A DNA stretch of 64,000 nucleotides from Neorhizobium galegae bv. officinalis. Lineage in GTDB: Bacteria > Pseudomonadota > Alphaproteobacteria > Rhizobiales > Rhizobiaceae. The notes below the pieces were generated by a model, which searched no databases, had not been told where the DNA came from, and saw only the letters and a program-made list of their open reading frames with translations. The translations under genes and the position numbers were made by a program. The DNA lies in the NCBI GenBank assembly GCA_000985875.1, contig CCRI01000001.1, positions 124,001-188,000 of the forward strand, in the 5' to 3' direction. Shown one piece after another: positions 9,679-17,261 of the stretch (the stretch's first letter is position 1; each line of letters starts with the position of its first letter).

Positions 9679-10656
9679 TTACGCTGTCTTCCCATCAATT
9701 GCCTTGCGGAGGAAGCCTCCGGCATCGTCGAGAGCCACACGCGCCGTGTCGACATCCATTCCCGTCAGCGCGATCAGGATCCCAAGTTTGACGTCGTTGC
9801 CGGTCAGGTCAAGCACGCGGCGCGCCTCTTCCGTCGTGCAGCCGGTCGCCTGCATGACGATGCGGGCGGCGCGGGCGACGAGCTTCTGGTTGCTGGCGTG
9901 CAGGTCGACCATCAGGTTCTGATAGCTCTTGCCGATGCGGATCATGCTCGCCGTGGTCAGCATGTTGAGTACGAGCTTCTGGGCCGTGCCGGATTTCAGC
10001 CGCGTCGAGCCGGTAAGGATTTCCGGGCCGACGACCGGCGAGATGGCGATGTCGGCAATATCGGCGATGACGGCATCGGGATTGCAGGAGAGGGCGACCG
10101 TCTTCGCGCCAAGTTGCTTGGCATAGTTCAGGGCACCAATGACGTAAGGGGTGCGGCCGCTGACGGCGATGCCGACAACGACGTCGTCTGCGGTCAGGCC
10201 GATGTCGACGAGATCCTGCTGGCCCTGTTCCGGGCTGTCCTCGGCGCCTTCGACGGCATGCTGCAGGGCGTGGCTGCCGCCGGCGATCAGGCCGACGACC
10301 ATGCCTTCCGGGACGCTGAAGGTCGGGGGGCATTCGGAAGCATCGAGCACGCCGAGGCGGCCGCTGGTGCCGGCGCCGATATAGACCAGCCGCGCGCCCT
10401 TCTGGAAAGCCCGAACGATCTCCTCGACGGCCTCGGCGATCTGCGGGATCACCTTTTCGACGGCTGCGGGAACGCCCTGATCTTCCTCGTTGATCTCGCG
10501 CAGGACATCGACTGTCGGCAGGAGATCGATATCCATGGAGCGGGGATTGCGGTCTTCCGAAACCAGTCTTTCCAGTTCGGATATCAGCCGTTCGTCGCTC
10601 ATGACCCTGCCTTCGAGATCGGGGTGCGGTGCAGCGCTTCGCAGGATCTGCGTCAT
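9679..10656 (-). CDS. murQ: N-acetylmuramic acid 6-phosphate etherase
   Basis: Cleaves the lactyl ether of MurNAc-6-phosphate to give GlcNAc-6-phosphate and D-lactate. The 325-residue SIS-domain protein carries GAGTSGRLG (residues 94-102), DASECPPT (105-112), [20 protein letters not shown] and [11 protein letters not shown], all closely matching E. coli MurQ. The start at 10656 has a GGGTGAGGAG ribosome-binding site; a second Met lies 18 codons in. It is first in the run murQ, binding protein, dppB, dppC, dppDF, hydrolase, anmK, with its own promoter and a MurR-like operator in the 127-base gap before the kinase gene. Confidence 0.96.
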   Translation of the reverse strand: MTQILRSAAPHPDLEGRVMSDERLISELERLVSEDRNPRSMDIDLLPTVDVLREINEEDQGVPAAVEKVIPQIAEAVEEIVRAFQKGARLVYIGAGTSGRLGVLDASECPPTFSVPEGMVVGLIAGGSHALQHAVEGAEDSPEQGQQDLVDIGLTADDVVVGIAVSGRTPYVIGALNYAKQLGAKTVALSCNPDAVIADIADIAISPVVGPEILTGSTRLKSGTAQKLVLNMLTTASMIRIGKSYQNLMVDLHASNQKLVARAARIVMQATGCTTEEARRVLDLTGNDVKLGILIALTGMDVDTARVALDDAGGFLRKAIDGKTA

Positions 10657-10695
10657 ACGATGTTGCTCCTCACCCTTCGTTACCCTTTCCTCAAA

Positions 10696-10724
10696 GGATT
10701 AGGATCATCCATTCCATGAGTCAA
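10696..10724 (-). promoter_or_regulatory. Probable promoter of the murQ-importer operon
   Basis: Minus-strand TTGACT -35 (10719-10724) and TAATCC -10 (10696-10701), 17 bases apart, about 40 bases upstream of the murQ ATG. The -10 is a poor match. A single ATTCC half-site (10711-10715) lies in the spacer. Confidence 0.45.
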
Positions 10725-10733
10725 TTGAAAATT

Positions 10734-10748
10734 GGAATATATTATTCC
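10734..10748. promoter_or_regulatory. Candidate MurR/RpiR operator upstream of murQ
   Basis: GGAATATATTATTCC: perfect 6-base arms GGAATA/TATTCC around a 3-base spacer. It sits 9 bases upstream of the murQ -35 box. An additional half-site at 10711-10716 (ATTCCA) also pairs with TGGAAT at 10733-10738, so two inverted pairs flank the -35 region, as expected for a multimeric RpiR regulator. Confidence 0.65.
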
Positions 10749-10783
10749 ATGTGGCCCGGCCTTTTCAGAAGGCGGGTCGCGGT

Positions 10784-11668
10784 TCAGGGGACTTTGACAG
10801 CTTGGCGGGCGAGGATGATCGCGCCCGAGACGGCATCGCCGTCGGCGGGCTTCAGGCGGCGGCGGACGTCCGGCGCCAGCCAGGCCTCGAGCGGACTCGA
10901 CAGGCCGCCGAGCAGGGTAACGCGCGGGGCGCCTTGATCGAACAGTGTGCGGACCAGCGTGTCGATCTGCTCGGCAGCACTTTGGACGATGCGACGGCCG
11001 GCAGAATCGCCTTGGTCCGCATGGCGTATGACCATCGGCGCAAGCGAGGCATAGTCCGTGGCAGAGGAACGGTCCATCCAGGCTATCGCTTCAAAAGGAT
11101 CGTTCTGGAAGCGCTGCATGACCTCGATCAGCAGAGCGGTTTTCTCGATCCGTCCATCATGAGCGCGAAGCGCCAGCTGCACGGCTTTGAGGCCGAGATC
11201 GGCGCCGCTGCCTTCATCGGAAATGGGAAAACCGTAACCGCCGACGCGCAGGCTGCGCCCTTCGACGAAGCCCAGTCCGATGGAGCCGGTACCGGCGATC
11301 ACGATCGCGCCGTCGCGGCCTGAATGGGCGCCGAGGCAGGCACCCATGCCGTCGCTGACGAAATCGATGCTGGCGAACGGATGCGGGATCGCCTTCAAGG
11401 CTTCGACGGAACCCTTGCGGCCGGTACCCGCTAGGCCGACGCCCACATGGGTGCGGGCCAGTTTGTCAGGTCCGAACCCGGCTTCTTCGAAGGCGGCATT
11501 GAAGGCGCGCGAGATCGAGGCCCAGGCCTGTTCGATGCCGAGCCGCGTCGTTGCGGGGCCGGAAAGACCCTGTCCGAGCACGGCGCCGGAGCCGTCCTCG
11601 ATACGGGCGCGGCAGCCGGTGCCGCCGCCATCAACGCCCAGGAAAAAGCGTTCGGTCCCCGCCGTCAT
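10784..11668 (-). CDS. BadF/BadG-type N-acetylhexosamine kinase (GlcNAc and/or MurNAc kinase, MurK-like)
   Basis: A 294-residue ASKHA-fold kinase: phosphate loop GVDGGGTGCR (residues 11-20), catalytic-region Asp in SDGMGA (about 106) and adenosine motif AGTGSIG (125-131). In Clostridium, MurK of this family phosphorylates both MurNAc and GlcNAc. An ABC importer, unlike a PTS, delivers unphosphorylated sugar, so such a kinase is needed upstream of MurQ. The start at 11668 gives a 4-base ATGA overlap with murA and is preferred to 11698. The substrate choice is inference. Confidence 0.88.
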   Translation of the reverse strand: MTAGTERFFLGVDGGGTGCRARIEDGSGAVLGQGLSGPATTRLGIEQAWASISRAFNAAFEEAGFGPDKLARTHVGVGLAGTGRKGSVEALKAIPHPFASIDFVSDGMGACLGAHSGRDGAIVIAGTGSIGLGFVEGRSLRVGGYGFPISDEGSGADLGLKAVQLALRAHDGRIEKTALLIEVMQRFQNDPFEAIAWMDRSSATDYASLAPMVIRHADQGDSAGRRIVQSAAEQIDTLVRTLFDQGAPRVTLLGGLSSPLEAWLAPDVRRRLKPADGDAVSGAIILARQAVKVP

Positions 11669-12921
11669 GCGCTGATCCGCTCGATATCGGCTCCGCATTG
11701 GCCAAGCTTGCGGTCGAGTTGTTCGTAACCGCGGTCGAGGTGATAGACGCGGTTGATGATCGTTTCGCCCGAGGAAACCAGCCCGGCGAGTACCAGCGAG
11801 ACGGAGGCGCGCAGATCCGTCGCCATCACCTGCGCACCCTTCAGCGGTGTGCCGCCGCGTACCAGTGCAGTGGTGCCTTGTAGCGCGATATTGGCTCCGA
11901 GCCGCATCAGTTCCGGCACGTGCATGAAGCGGCTTTCGAAGACGGTTTCGCGGATCAGCGAAGCGCCTTCGGCACAGGCGGCAAGCGCCATGAACTGTGC
12001 CTGAAGATCGGTCGGGAAACCCGGATAGGGTTCGGTGGTGATATCCGTCGCCTTCAGCGGACCTTCACGAGAAACGACGAGGCCGCGATCGCTCGGCCAG
12101 ATGCTGACGCCCATCGCCTCCAGCACCTGAACGATGGAGGCCATGTTTTCCAGACGTGCGTTGGTGAGCTCCAGCATGCCGCCGGTGATGGCGGCCGCCA
12201 CGGCGTAGGTTCCTGCCTCGATGCGGTCGGGAATGCCGTGATGTTTCGCCGGCTGCCAGGTGGTTGAGCCCTGGACCAGGATGCGGTGGGTGCCGGCGCC
12301 TTCGATCCGTGCGCCCATGGCGATCAGGCAGGCGGCAAGATCGGCGACTTCGGGCTCGCGGGCGGCGTTGAGGATCTCGGTTTCGCCCTTGGCGGCGGTG
12401 GCGGCCATCATCGCCGTCTCCGTGGCGCCGACGGAGGGGGAGGAAAGCACGATGCGGCCGCCCTTCAATCCGCCCGGCGCCGAAGCGACGATCAGGCCGT
12501 TCTCGATATCGATGTCCGCCCCCAGTGCCGCGAGCGCCTTGATATGCATGTCGACCGGACGCGCACCAATGGCGCAGCCGCCCGGAAGCGATACGCGTGC
12601 CTGGCCGAAGCGGGCGAGCAGCGGTGCAAGGACGAGCACGGTGGCACGCATCTTGCGGACGGTGTCGTAGGAGGTTTCCTTCGAGACGATTGCCTTGGCA
12701 TCGACGATGGTGGAATGGCCAGTGCGGGTGACGACGGCGCCATGCAGCTCGACGACCCCCAGCATGTTTTCCACATCGCTGACCTGCGGCAGGTTGGTGA
12801 GCTCGACCGGGTAGGGGCTGAGCAGCGTTGCCGCGATCTGCGGAAGCGCCGCATTTTTCGCCCCGGCAATGGTGACGGCTCCCTGGAGCCGATGGCCGCC
12901 GACGATCCGTAATCTGTCCAT
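11665..12921 (-). CDS. murA: UDP-N-acetylglucosamine 1-carboxyvinyltransferase (probably an extra copy)
   Basis: Transfers enolpyruvyl from phosphoenolpyruvate to UDP-GlcNAc, the first committed step of peptidoglycan synthesis. At 418 residues it is full length, with the N-terminal GAKNAALP motif (Lys22), the active-site loop [15 protein letters not shown] with the fosfomycin-target Cys at 116, and conserved [24 protein letters not shown] and [10 protein letters not shown]. All key residues are present, so it should be active. It is odd to find it as the first gene of a recycling operon with an amino-sugar kinase and facing an RpiR regulator; rhizobia normally encode their housekeeping murA elsewhere, so this is probably a second copy. 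Confidence 0.93.
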   Translation of the reverse strand: MDRLRIVGGHRLQGAVTIAGAKNAALPQIAATLLSPYPVELTNLPQVSDVENMLGVVELHGAVVTRTGHSTIVDAKAIVSKETSYDTVRKMRATVLVLAPLLARFGQARVSLPGGCAIGARPVDMHIKALAALGADIDIENGLIVASAPGGLKGGRIVLSSPSVGATETAMMAATAAKGETEILNAAREPEVADLAACLIAMGARIEGAGTHRILVQGSTTWQPAKHHGIPDRIEAGTYAVAAAITGGMLELTNARLENMASIVQVLEAMGVSIWPSDRGLVVSREGPLKATDITTEPYPGFPTDLQAQFMALAACAEGASLIRETVFESRFMHVPELMRLGANIALQGTTALVRGGTPLKGAQVMATDLRASVSLVLAGLVSSGETIINRVYHLDRGYEQLDRKLGQCGADIERISA

Positions 12922-12975
12922 GACGAAACCTGTCGAAGAGGTGCGGTGAATCTCAAATCAATCTGCGTGCCCTCG

Positions 12976-13003
12976 AAACTAAACCACGGCGCGTCTCTGT
13001 CAA
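12976..13003 (-). promoter_or_regulatory. Probable sigma-70 promoter of murA-kinase
   Basis: On the minus strand a TTGACA -35 (12998-13003) and a TAGTTT -10 (12976-12981) are separated by 16 bases, about 55 bases upstream of the murA ATG. The MurR-like operator lies 6 bases further upstream. Confidence 0.5.
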
Positions 13004-13009
13004 TCATTC

Positions 13010-13024
13010 GGAATTTTTTATTCC
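13010..13024. promoter_or_regulatory. Candidate MurR/RpiR operator between murA and the regulator gene
   Basis: GGAATTTTTTATTCC, two 5-base inverted arms with a 5-base AT spacer. It matches the site at 10734-10748 at 13 of 15 positions. It lies between the divergent murA promoter and a weaker plus-strand GATAAT -10 (13044-13049) for the regulator gene, whose -35 region it overlaps, so one site could control both directions. The rest of the 228-base gap shows no gene. Confidence 0.6.
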
Positions 13025-13149
13025 TTTGTGTGGCATTGTCTGCGATAATCCATCCTCGGATTGGGAATGGAAACGCTGTTGCGGACGACCGTTGCGGTGG
13101 TATCCTCCACCTGACCCAAGGCCGTATCGCGGAGCTTCCGAAGGAACGC

Positions 13150-14001
13150 ATGTCAGTCTTAAAGAAGATCAACGCGCAGCTCGAGGATATGGCACCGGCA
13201 GACCGGGAGATCGGCCAGTTCATCCTCGACAATCCGGACCAGATGCTGCGGCTTTCCTCCGCAGCGCTTGCGGCCGAGACGGGGCGCAGCCAGTCGAGCG
13301 TCGTAAAATTCAGCCAGAAACTGGGTTTTGCCGGATATCAGGAACTGAAGCTCGCCGTCAGCGAGGCGAAGGCGCAGGAATGGCATGCGCCTCCCGGCAT
13401 GATCCACGGCTCGATCGAAGTCGGCGACAGCTATCTGACGATCCTGCAGAAGCTGATCGGCAGCAAGATGCTGTCCATGCAGCAGACGCTTGCTGTCAAC
13501 AACGAGCAGGAGATCGAGCGGGCCCTGACGGCTCTCAACGATGCGCGCCGCATCCATATGGCCGGCGTCGGGGCATCGTCGCTGGTCGCCCGCGATTTTT
13601 CCTACAAGCTGATGAAGCTCGGGCGCAACGTGCTGCATGACAGCGACAGCCATGTGCAGATGGCGAACGTTTCGACGCTCAACAGCCAGGACGTGCTGCT
13701 GGCACTTTCCTATTCCGGCACCAGTTTCGAGACGCTGAGGATCGCCGAACTGGCGCGCCAGCGCGGTGCGACCGTAATCGCCATTACCGGTCTCAACGGA
13801 AATCCGCTGATGCAGGCGGCGGATATCCGGCTTTATACGGTCGCGGACGAGGAGCGGGTGCGATCCTCATCCATCACGGCGCGCGATGCGCAACTGATGC
13901 TGACGGACTTGCTGTTCATCCTGCTCGTCCAACGCCAGCCGGACGCCAACGAATATGTCCACAACAGCGAACTTGCGGTCTCTGTCCTGAAGGCCAAGTG
14001 A
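13150..14001 (+). CDS. RpiR-family transcriptional regulator (MurR-like)
   Basis: A 283-residue regulator with an N-terminal RpiR helix-turn-helix (residues about 1-77, with ALAAETGRSQSSVVKFSQKLG) and a C-terminal SIS sugar-phosphate domain (MAGVGASSLVARDFSYKL, LSYSGTSFETL). The start at 13150 is chosen for its GAAGGAA ribosome-binding site; an upstream in-frame ATG at 12946 would cover the promoter region. MurR proteins sense MurNAc-6-phosphate through the SIS domain, and this gene is divergent from murA and near murQ, so that ligand is likely. Matching 15-base operators lie at 13010 and 10734. Confidence 0.92.
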   Translation: MSVLKKINAQLEDMAPADREIGQFILDNPDQMLRLSSAALAAETGRSQSSVVKFSQKLGFAGYQELKLAVSEAKAQEWHAPPGMIHGSIEVGDSYLTILQKLIGSKMLSMQQTLAVNNEQEIERALTALNDARRIHMAGVGASSLVARDFSYKLMKLGRNVLHDSDSHVQMANVSTLNSQDVLLALSYSGTSFETLRIAELARQRGATVIAITGLNGNPLMQAADIRLYTVADEERVRSSSITARDAQLMLTDLLFILLVQRQPDANEYVHNSELAVSVLKAK

Positions 14002-14008
14002 GATCAGC

Positions 14009-14659
14009 TCACGCCGCCATGCGATGCTTCAGGCGCATGACCTTGAAGAAACCATTCGGGAACACGCGACGGATTTCCGCCACCTCGAAATCGCCGCGGC
14101 GATTCGCCCATTCGACAATCCGGGCGATGCGGAAGGACGAACTCCAGCCAACCCGTTGTACCAGCGGCGCCACGGCATCTTCGATCGCCCCCTGCAGGCC
14201 GCGCCCGTCGCCGAGCTTGCTCGCGAGGATGATCTCGCCGCCCGGGCGTAACACGCGGGCGCACTCGTCAAGAGCACGTTCGGGATCCGGGATCAGCGTG
14301 ATGACGAACGGCAGGCAGACGGCGTCGAACGAACGATCGGCAAATTCGAGATTGTGCGCGTCCATGACATGCAGCGACTGGACCTGGGAGAGGCCGGCGC
14401 GGGCCACCTTCTCGCGCGCCTTGGCGATCATGTGTTCTGAAAGATCGATGCCGGTGACACGGCAATGTTTCGGATAATAGGGTAATACGAGCCCGGTGCC
14501 GACGCCGACCTCGAGGATATCTCGTCCGGCTTCCGCAGCGAGCCTTGCGACGGTGCGATGCCCGTCGCGCAGCAAGCCTCGATAGACCCGGTCATAAACC
14601 GGCGCCCACCGTTCATACACCTTCTGCTGATGTTCGGCGCTGTTGCGGATAACTGCCAA
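14009..14659 (-). CDS. pmtA: Class I SAM-dependent methyltransferase, R-type phosphatidylethanolamine N-methyltransferase-like
   Basis: A 216-residue methyltransferase with the SAM glycine loop ILEVGVGTGLVLPYY (residues 48-62), the acidic motif II TGIDLSEHMIAKA, and VLRPGGEIILASK. The layout (short N-terminal YERWAPVYDRVYRGLL helix, EVGVGTGL, C-terminal NGFFKVMRLKH) resembles Rhodobacter-type PmtA, which methylates phosphatidylethanolamine to phosphatidylcholine, a normal rhizobial lipid. A ubiquinone-type methylase is the alternative. The start is a TTG at 14659, supported by a GGAGGGGA ribosome-binding site. It lies convergent to the RpiR gene with a 7-base gap; its upstream 93-base gap holds nothing else that I can recognise. 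Confidence 0.7.
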   Translation of the reverse strand: MAVIRNSAEHQQKVYERWAPVYDRVYRGLLRDGHRTVARLAAEAGRDILEVGVGTGLVLPYYPKHCRVTGIDLSEHMIAKAREKVARAGLSQVQSLHVMDAHNLEFADRSFDAVCLPFVITLIPDPERALDECARVLRPGGEIILASKLGDGRGLQGAIEDAVAPLVQRVGWSSSFRIARIVEWANRRGDFEVAEIRRVFPNGFFKVMRLKHRMAA

Positions 14660-14752
14660 GATCGTCCCCTCCGGTTTGCCCTGCTTGAGCTGAAACTCAG
14701 GACGAAAACGTTAGTTCCGCTTCGCGACGGTTTTGCGACGGGGGCTCAGACC

Positions 14753-15373
14753 TCAGAGGGCACGCATCGCGTCGATGAACTCTTTCGCCTTTTGCCCGAT
14801 GGAGGCGATATCGGCGCCGGGTTTGTAAAGGGAGGAGCCGATGCCGAACCCGGCTGTGCCCGCCTGGGCGTAGACAGCCATATTCTCGGGAGTGACGCCG
14901 CCGACGGCGAGCACCGGGATATCCTTCGGCAGCACCGCCTTCCAGGCCTTGATGACATAGGGCGGGATGGCTTCCGCCGGAAACGCCTTGATGCCGGTTG
15001 CGCCCGCTTCGATTGCCGCGAAGGCTTCGGTGGGTGTCGCGACACCCGGCAGGCTCACCATGCCGGCGGCGCGGCTGGCCTTGATGACTTCGACATTCGC
15101 GTTCGGAGAGATGATCACCTTGGCGCCTGTCGCGGCGACGTCAGCCACCTGGGCAGGTGTCAGTACGGTGCCGGCTCCTATCAGTGCCTGGTCTCCGAAA
15201 CGCTTGACGAGCTTTTCGATGCTCTTCAGCGGATCGGGGGAGTTGAGCGGGACTTCGATGATCCGCCAGCCGGCCTCGACCAGCACCTCGCCGACGCCTT
15301 CAGCCTCGTCCGGCTTGATGCCGCGCAGGATGGCGACGAGATTGCATGCCTTGAGCGCCTCTTCGAAGGTCAT
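14753..15373 (-). CDS. dgoA: 2-dehydro-3-deoxy-6-phosphogalactonate aldolase
   Basis: Cleaves 2-keto-3-deoxy-6-phosphogalactonate to pyruvate and glyceraldehyde-3-phosphate, the last step of the De Ley-Doudoroff pathway. The 206-residue barrel has the catalytic Glu40 (WRIIEVPLNS), the phosphate/substrate loop LIGAGTVLT and the Schiff-base Lys129 in GIKAFPAE. The VPLNSP motif distinguishes DgoA from the closely related KDPG aldolase Eda. An AAAGGAG ribosome-binding site precedes the ATG, and 12 bases separate it from the dgoK stop. It is last in the enolase, dgoK2, dgoK, dgoA operon. Confidence 0.93.
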   Translation of the reverse strand: MTFEEALKACNLVAILRGIKPDEAEGVGEVLVEAGWRIIEVPLNSPDPLKSIEKLVKRFGDQALIGAGTVLTPAQVADVAATGAKVIISPNANVEVIKASRAAGMVSLPGVATPTEAFAAIEAGATGIKAFPAEAIPPYVIKAWKAVLPKDIPVLAVGGVTPENMAVYAQAGTAGFGIGSSLYKPGADIASIGQKAKEFIDAMRAL

Positions 15374-15385
15374 CTCGAAACTCCT

Positions 15386-16321
15386 TTATTGCGCGGCTTC
15401 GGCCGCGATCAGCATGATGCCGCGTTTCGCGGCGTTTTCCGGCGCGGGTTCGACCGTCAGGCCGAACAGGGGCGCGATCCGGCCGTAGCGGCTGTTGAGC
15501 ACGTTGTTGCCGACGATGCCGATCGTATCGCCGTTCTTGAACCAGCCGGCAGCGCGGGCCTGGCGGAATTCCGAGCCGATGACGAGGCCGGAGACGTAAT
15601 CGAGGATATCCTCGGGCTTCAATTTGCCGTCGAGAATGCCGGTGCGGGCGCTGAAGATCGCCGACAGGAAGGCATCGGCAGCGGTCGAATCGCTCGATGC
15701 GAATTCCGCCCCGCGATCGAAACTCTGCCAGTCCGGCTCGGCGCCCGGCTGCGGCTCCAGCGCCTTGGCGATGAACGAATGTTTGGTCAGAAGCGCAAAC
15801 ACCTCGCCGGTCGCGTAGGTCTGGAAACCGTCGATGCGGTTGTCCTTGATCCGTGCCCATTTGCTGTGGGTGCCGGGCAGGACAAGGGTGCGGTCACGGT
15901 CCAGGCCGTAGCCGACGATCTGGGTTTCCTCGCCGCGCATCACATCCGGAAACGGCTTGGCGGCCGGATCGCGCATGCCGGGCAGGAAGGTGATGACCGC
16001 GCCGTTCTGAAGAGCGAGTTTGCGCGTGCCGGCGGCAAGCTCGGCGATCCCGCCGGGCGTATCCACATAGGGCACTTCCACCCAGCCGTTGCGGCTGGTG
16101 ATCATGCCGCTTGCCAGGACGGGGAGAGGGCCATGCGCCGAAAACCATTCGCCGACCGTTTCCATCAGCGCCGCTTCGAAGGCGCCGTCCTTGACGAACT
16201 GAATGCCGCCACTCGACGTATCGCGGGTATCGAGCGTTTCGCCCGTATCCGAAACCAGCATGGCGCGCAGCGAGCTCGTTCCCCAATCGAGGATGATCGA
16301 GGTGGGTTTTGGCATGGTCAC
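15386..16321 (-). CDS. dgoK: 2-dehydro-3-deoxygalactonokinase
   Basis: Phosphorylates 2-keto-3-deoxygalactonate at C6. The 311-residue ASKHA-type kinase has the N-terminal phosphate loop IILDWGTSSLRAML, GMITSRNGWVEVPYVDTP, MRGEETQIVGYGL and LPGTHSKWARI, all hallmarks of DgoK. The GTG at 16321 overlaps the paralogue upstream by 4 bases (GTGA); an ATG two codons later is the alternative. Together with DgoA it completes the lower galactonate route. Confidence 0.93.
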   Translation of the reverse strand: MTMPKPTSIILDWGTSSLRAMLVSDTGETLDTRDTSSGGIQFVKDGAFEAALMETVGEWFSAHGPLPVLASGMITSRNGWVEVPYVDTPGGIAELAAGTRKLALQNGAVITFLPGMRDPAAKPFPDVMRGEETQIVGYGLDRDRTLVLPGTHSKWARIKDNRIDGFQTYATGEVFALLTKHSFIAKALEPQPGAEPDWQSFDRGAEFASSDSTAADAFLSAIFSARTGILDGKLKPEDILDYVSGLVIGSEFRQARAAGWFKNGDTIGIVGNNVLNSRYGRIAPLFGLTVEPAPENAAKRGIMLIAAEAAQ

Positions 16322-17241
16322 ATTTCTCCCGAAGCGGCTTTCGCCCCTTCGATAGCCCGTGACCTATCGCCCTGTCGAGAGGCGACCCGGCGAAAGCCTG
16401 TGGCGATGTCGGGCGCGACGAGGTTTGCGTCCGCCCCGAAGATCACGAGCGCCGTCCTGTAACGCTCGGCGAGCGCGGCGTGGCCGACGATGTTGATTTT
16501 CTTCGGTTTGTCCTGCCCAAGCGCTTCCGAGATTTCCGCGCCGATCATCAGGCCGGCCAGGTAGTCGGCGATCTCTTCCGGCGCCAGACGGTCGAACAGC
16601 ACGAGGCTGCGTGCTGAAAAGACGCGGGCGAGGATGCGGCCGGGCAGGGTGCCTTGCTCAAGCGCCGTCTGGACCCCGCGGCGAAAGGCCTCCGGGCGCT
16701 CCTCGTAGGTTGCCGGGATGAGGCGCGAGACAAGCGAATCTTTTTTGAGCAGATTGAGGATTTCACCGGACATGTAGGTGGTGATGGCGGTGATACGCCC
16801 GCCTTCCATCGTCACCCATTTGGCATGCGGACCGGGGAGCACGAAGATGCCGTCGGTTTCCTTAAGGCCGAAGAGCGCCATTTCCTCGCCGCGCATCACG
16901 TCGGGAAGTGGCTTCGTCTGGGCGATGCCGGGCAGAAAGATCAACGGCGGCAGGCCGTCGACCTGATGCGTAAGCGCCTGGGCCAACAAATCCTCGGGTC
17001 CAGCCGGCACCGGGGCGAAGGGGCTTTCGATCCAGCCGTTGCGGCTGGTAACCATGCCGGAAAACAGGATTTTTTCTGCCTTGTCGATCCAGTCCCCGAG
17101 CTCTTCCCTGAGCGCGGTTTCGAAATCGCCGGCGGCGACCTTGGTCGTGCCGCGGTCGCTCTTCTTTTCGCCGAGCACCGTTTTGTCGTCGAGAAGCAGT
17201 GCCCGGAACGCGGCGGAAGTCCATTCGATGGCAATATACAT
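16318..17241 (-). CDS. Second, divergent 2-dehydro-3-deoxygalactonokinase paralogue
   Basis: A 307-residue protein with the same order of motifs as the adjacent DgoK (IAIEWTSAAFRALLL, GMVTSRNGWIESPFAPVP, MRGEEMALFGL, LPGPHAKWVTM) but clearly divergent in sequence. The ATP loop carries E-W-T-S in place of D-W-G-T-S, so catalysis could be altered. AGGAAT upstream of the ATG is the ribosome-binding site. A tandem pair suggests either two keto-deoxy acid substrates or a regulatory partner; neither can be settled here. Confidence 0.85.
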   Translation of the reverse strand: MYIAIEWTSAAFRALLLDDKTVLGEKKSDRGTTKVAAGDFETALREELGDWIDKAEKILFSGMVTSRNGWIESPFAPVPAGPEDLLAQALTHQVDGLPPLIFLPGIAQTKPLPDVMRGEEMALFGLKETDGIFVLPGPHAKWVTMEGGRITAITTYMSGEILNLLKKDSLVSRLIPATYEERPEAFRRGVQTALEQGTLPGRILARVFSARSLVLFDRLAPEEIADYLAGLMIGAEISEALGQDKPKKINIVGHAALAERYRTALVIFGADANLVAPDIATGFRRVASRQGDRSRAIEGAKAASGEM

Positions 17242-17261
17242 TGGAAATTATTCCTATCGGA

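Noticed and set aside
7964..9922. A 652-codon plus-strand frame over the family 5 binding protein
   Set aside because: Antisense to a gene with a clear signal peptide and family motifs; translation is low-complexity and charged.
14558..16462. A 634-codon open frame on the plus strand across dgoA and dgoK
   Set aside because: It lies antisense to two well-supported enzymes. Long opposite-strand frames are common in GC-rich DNA with G/C third positions, and its translation has no recognisable domain.
17242..17253. GGAAATTATTCC just upstream of the second dgoK as another operator
   Set aside because: Spacing is one base shorter than the IclR sites and three shorter than the RpiR sites, and it contains the ribosome-binding site of that gene; more likely coincidence.
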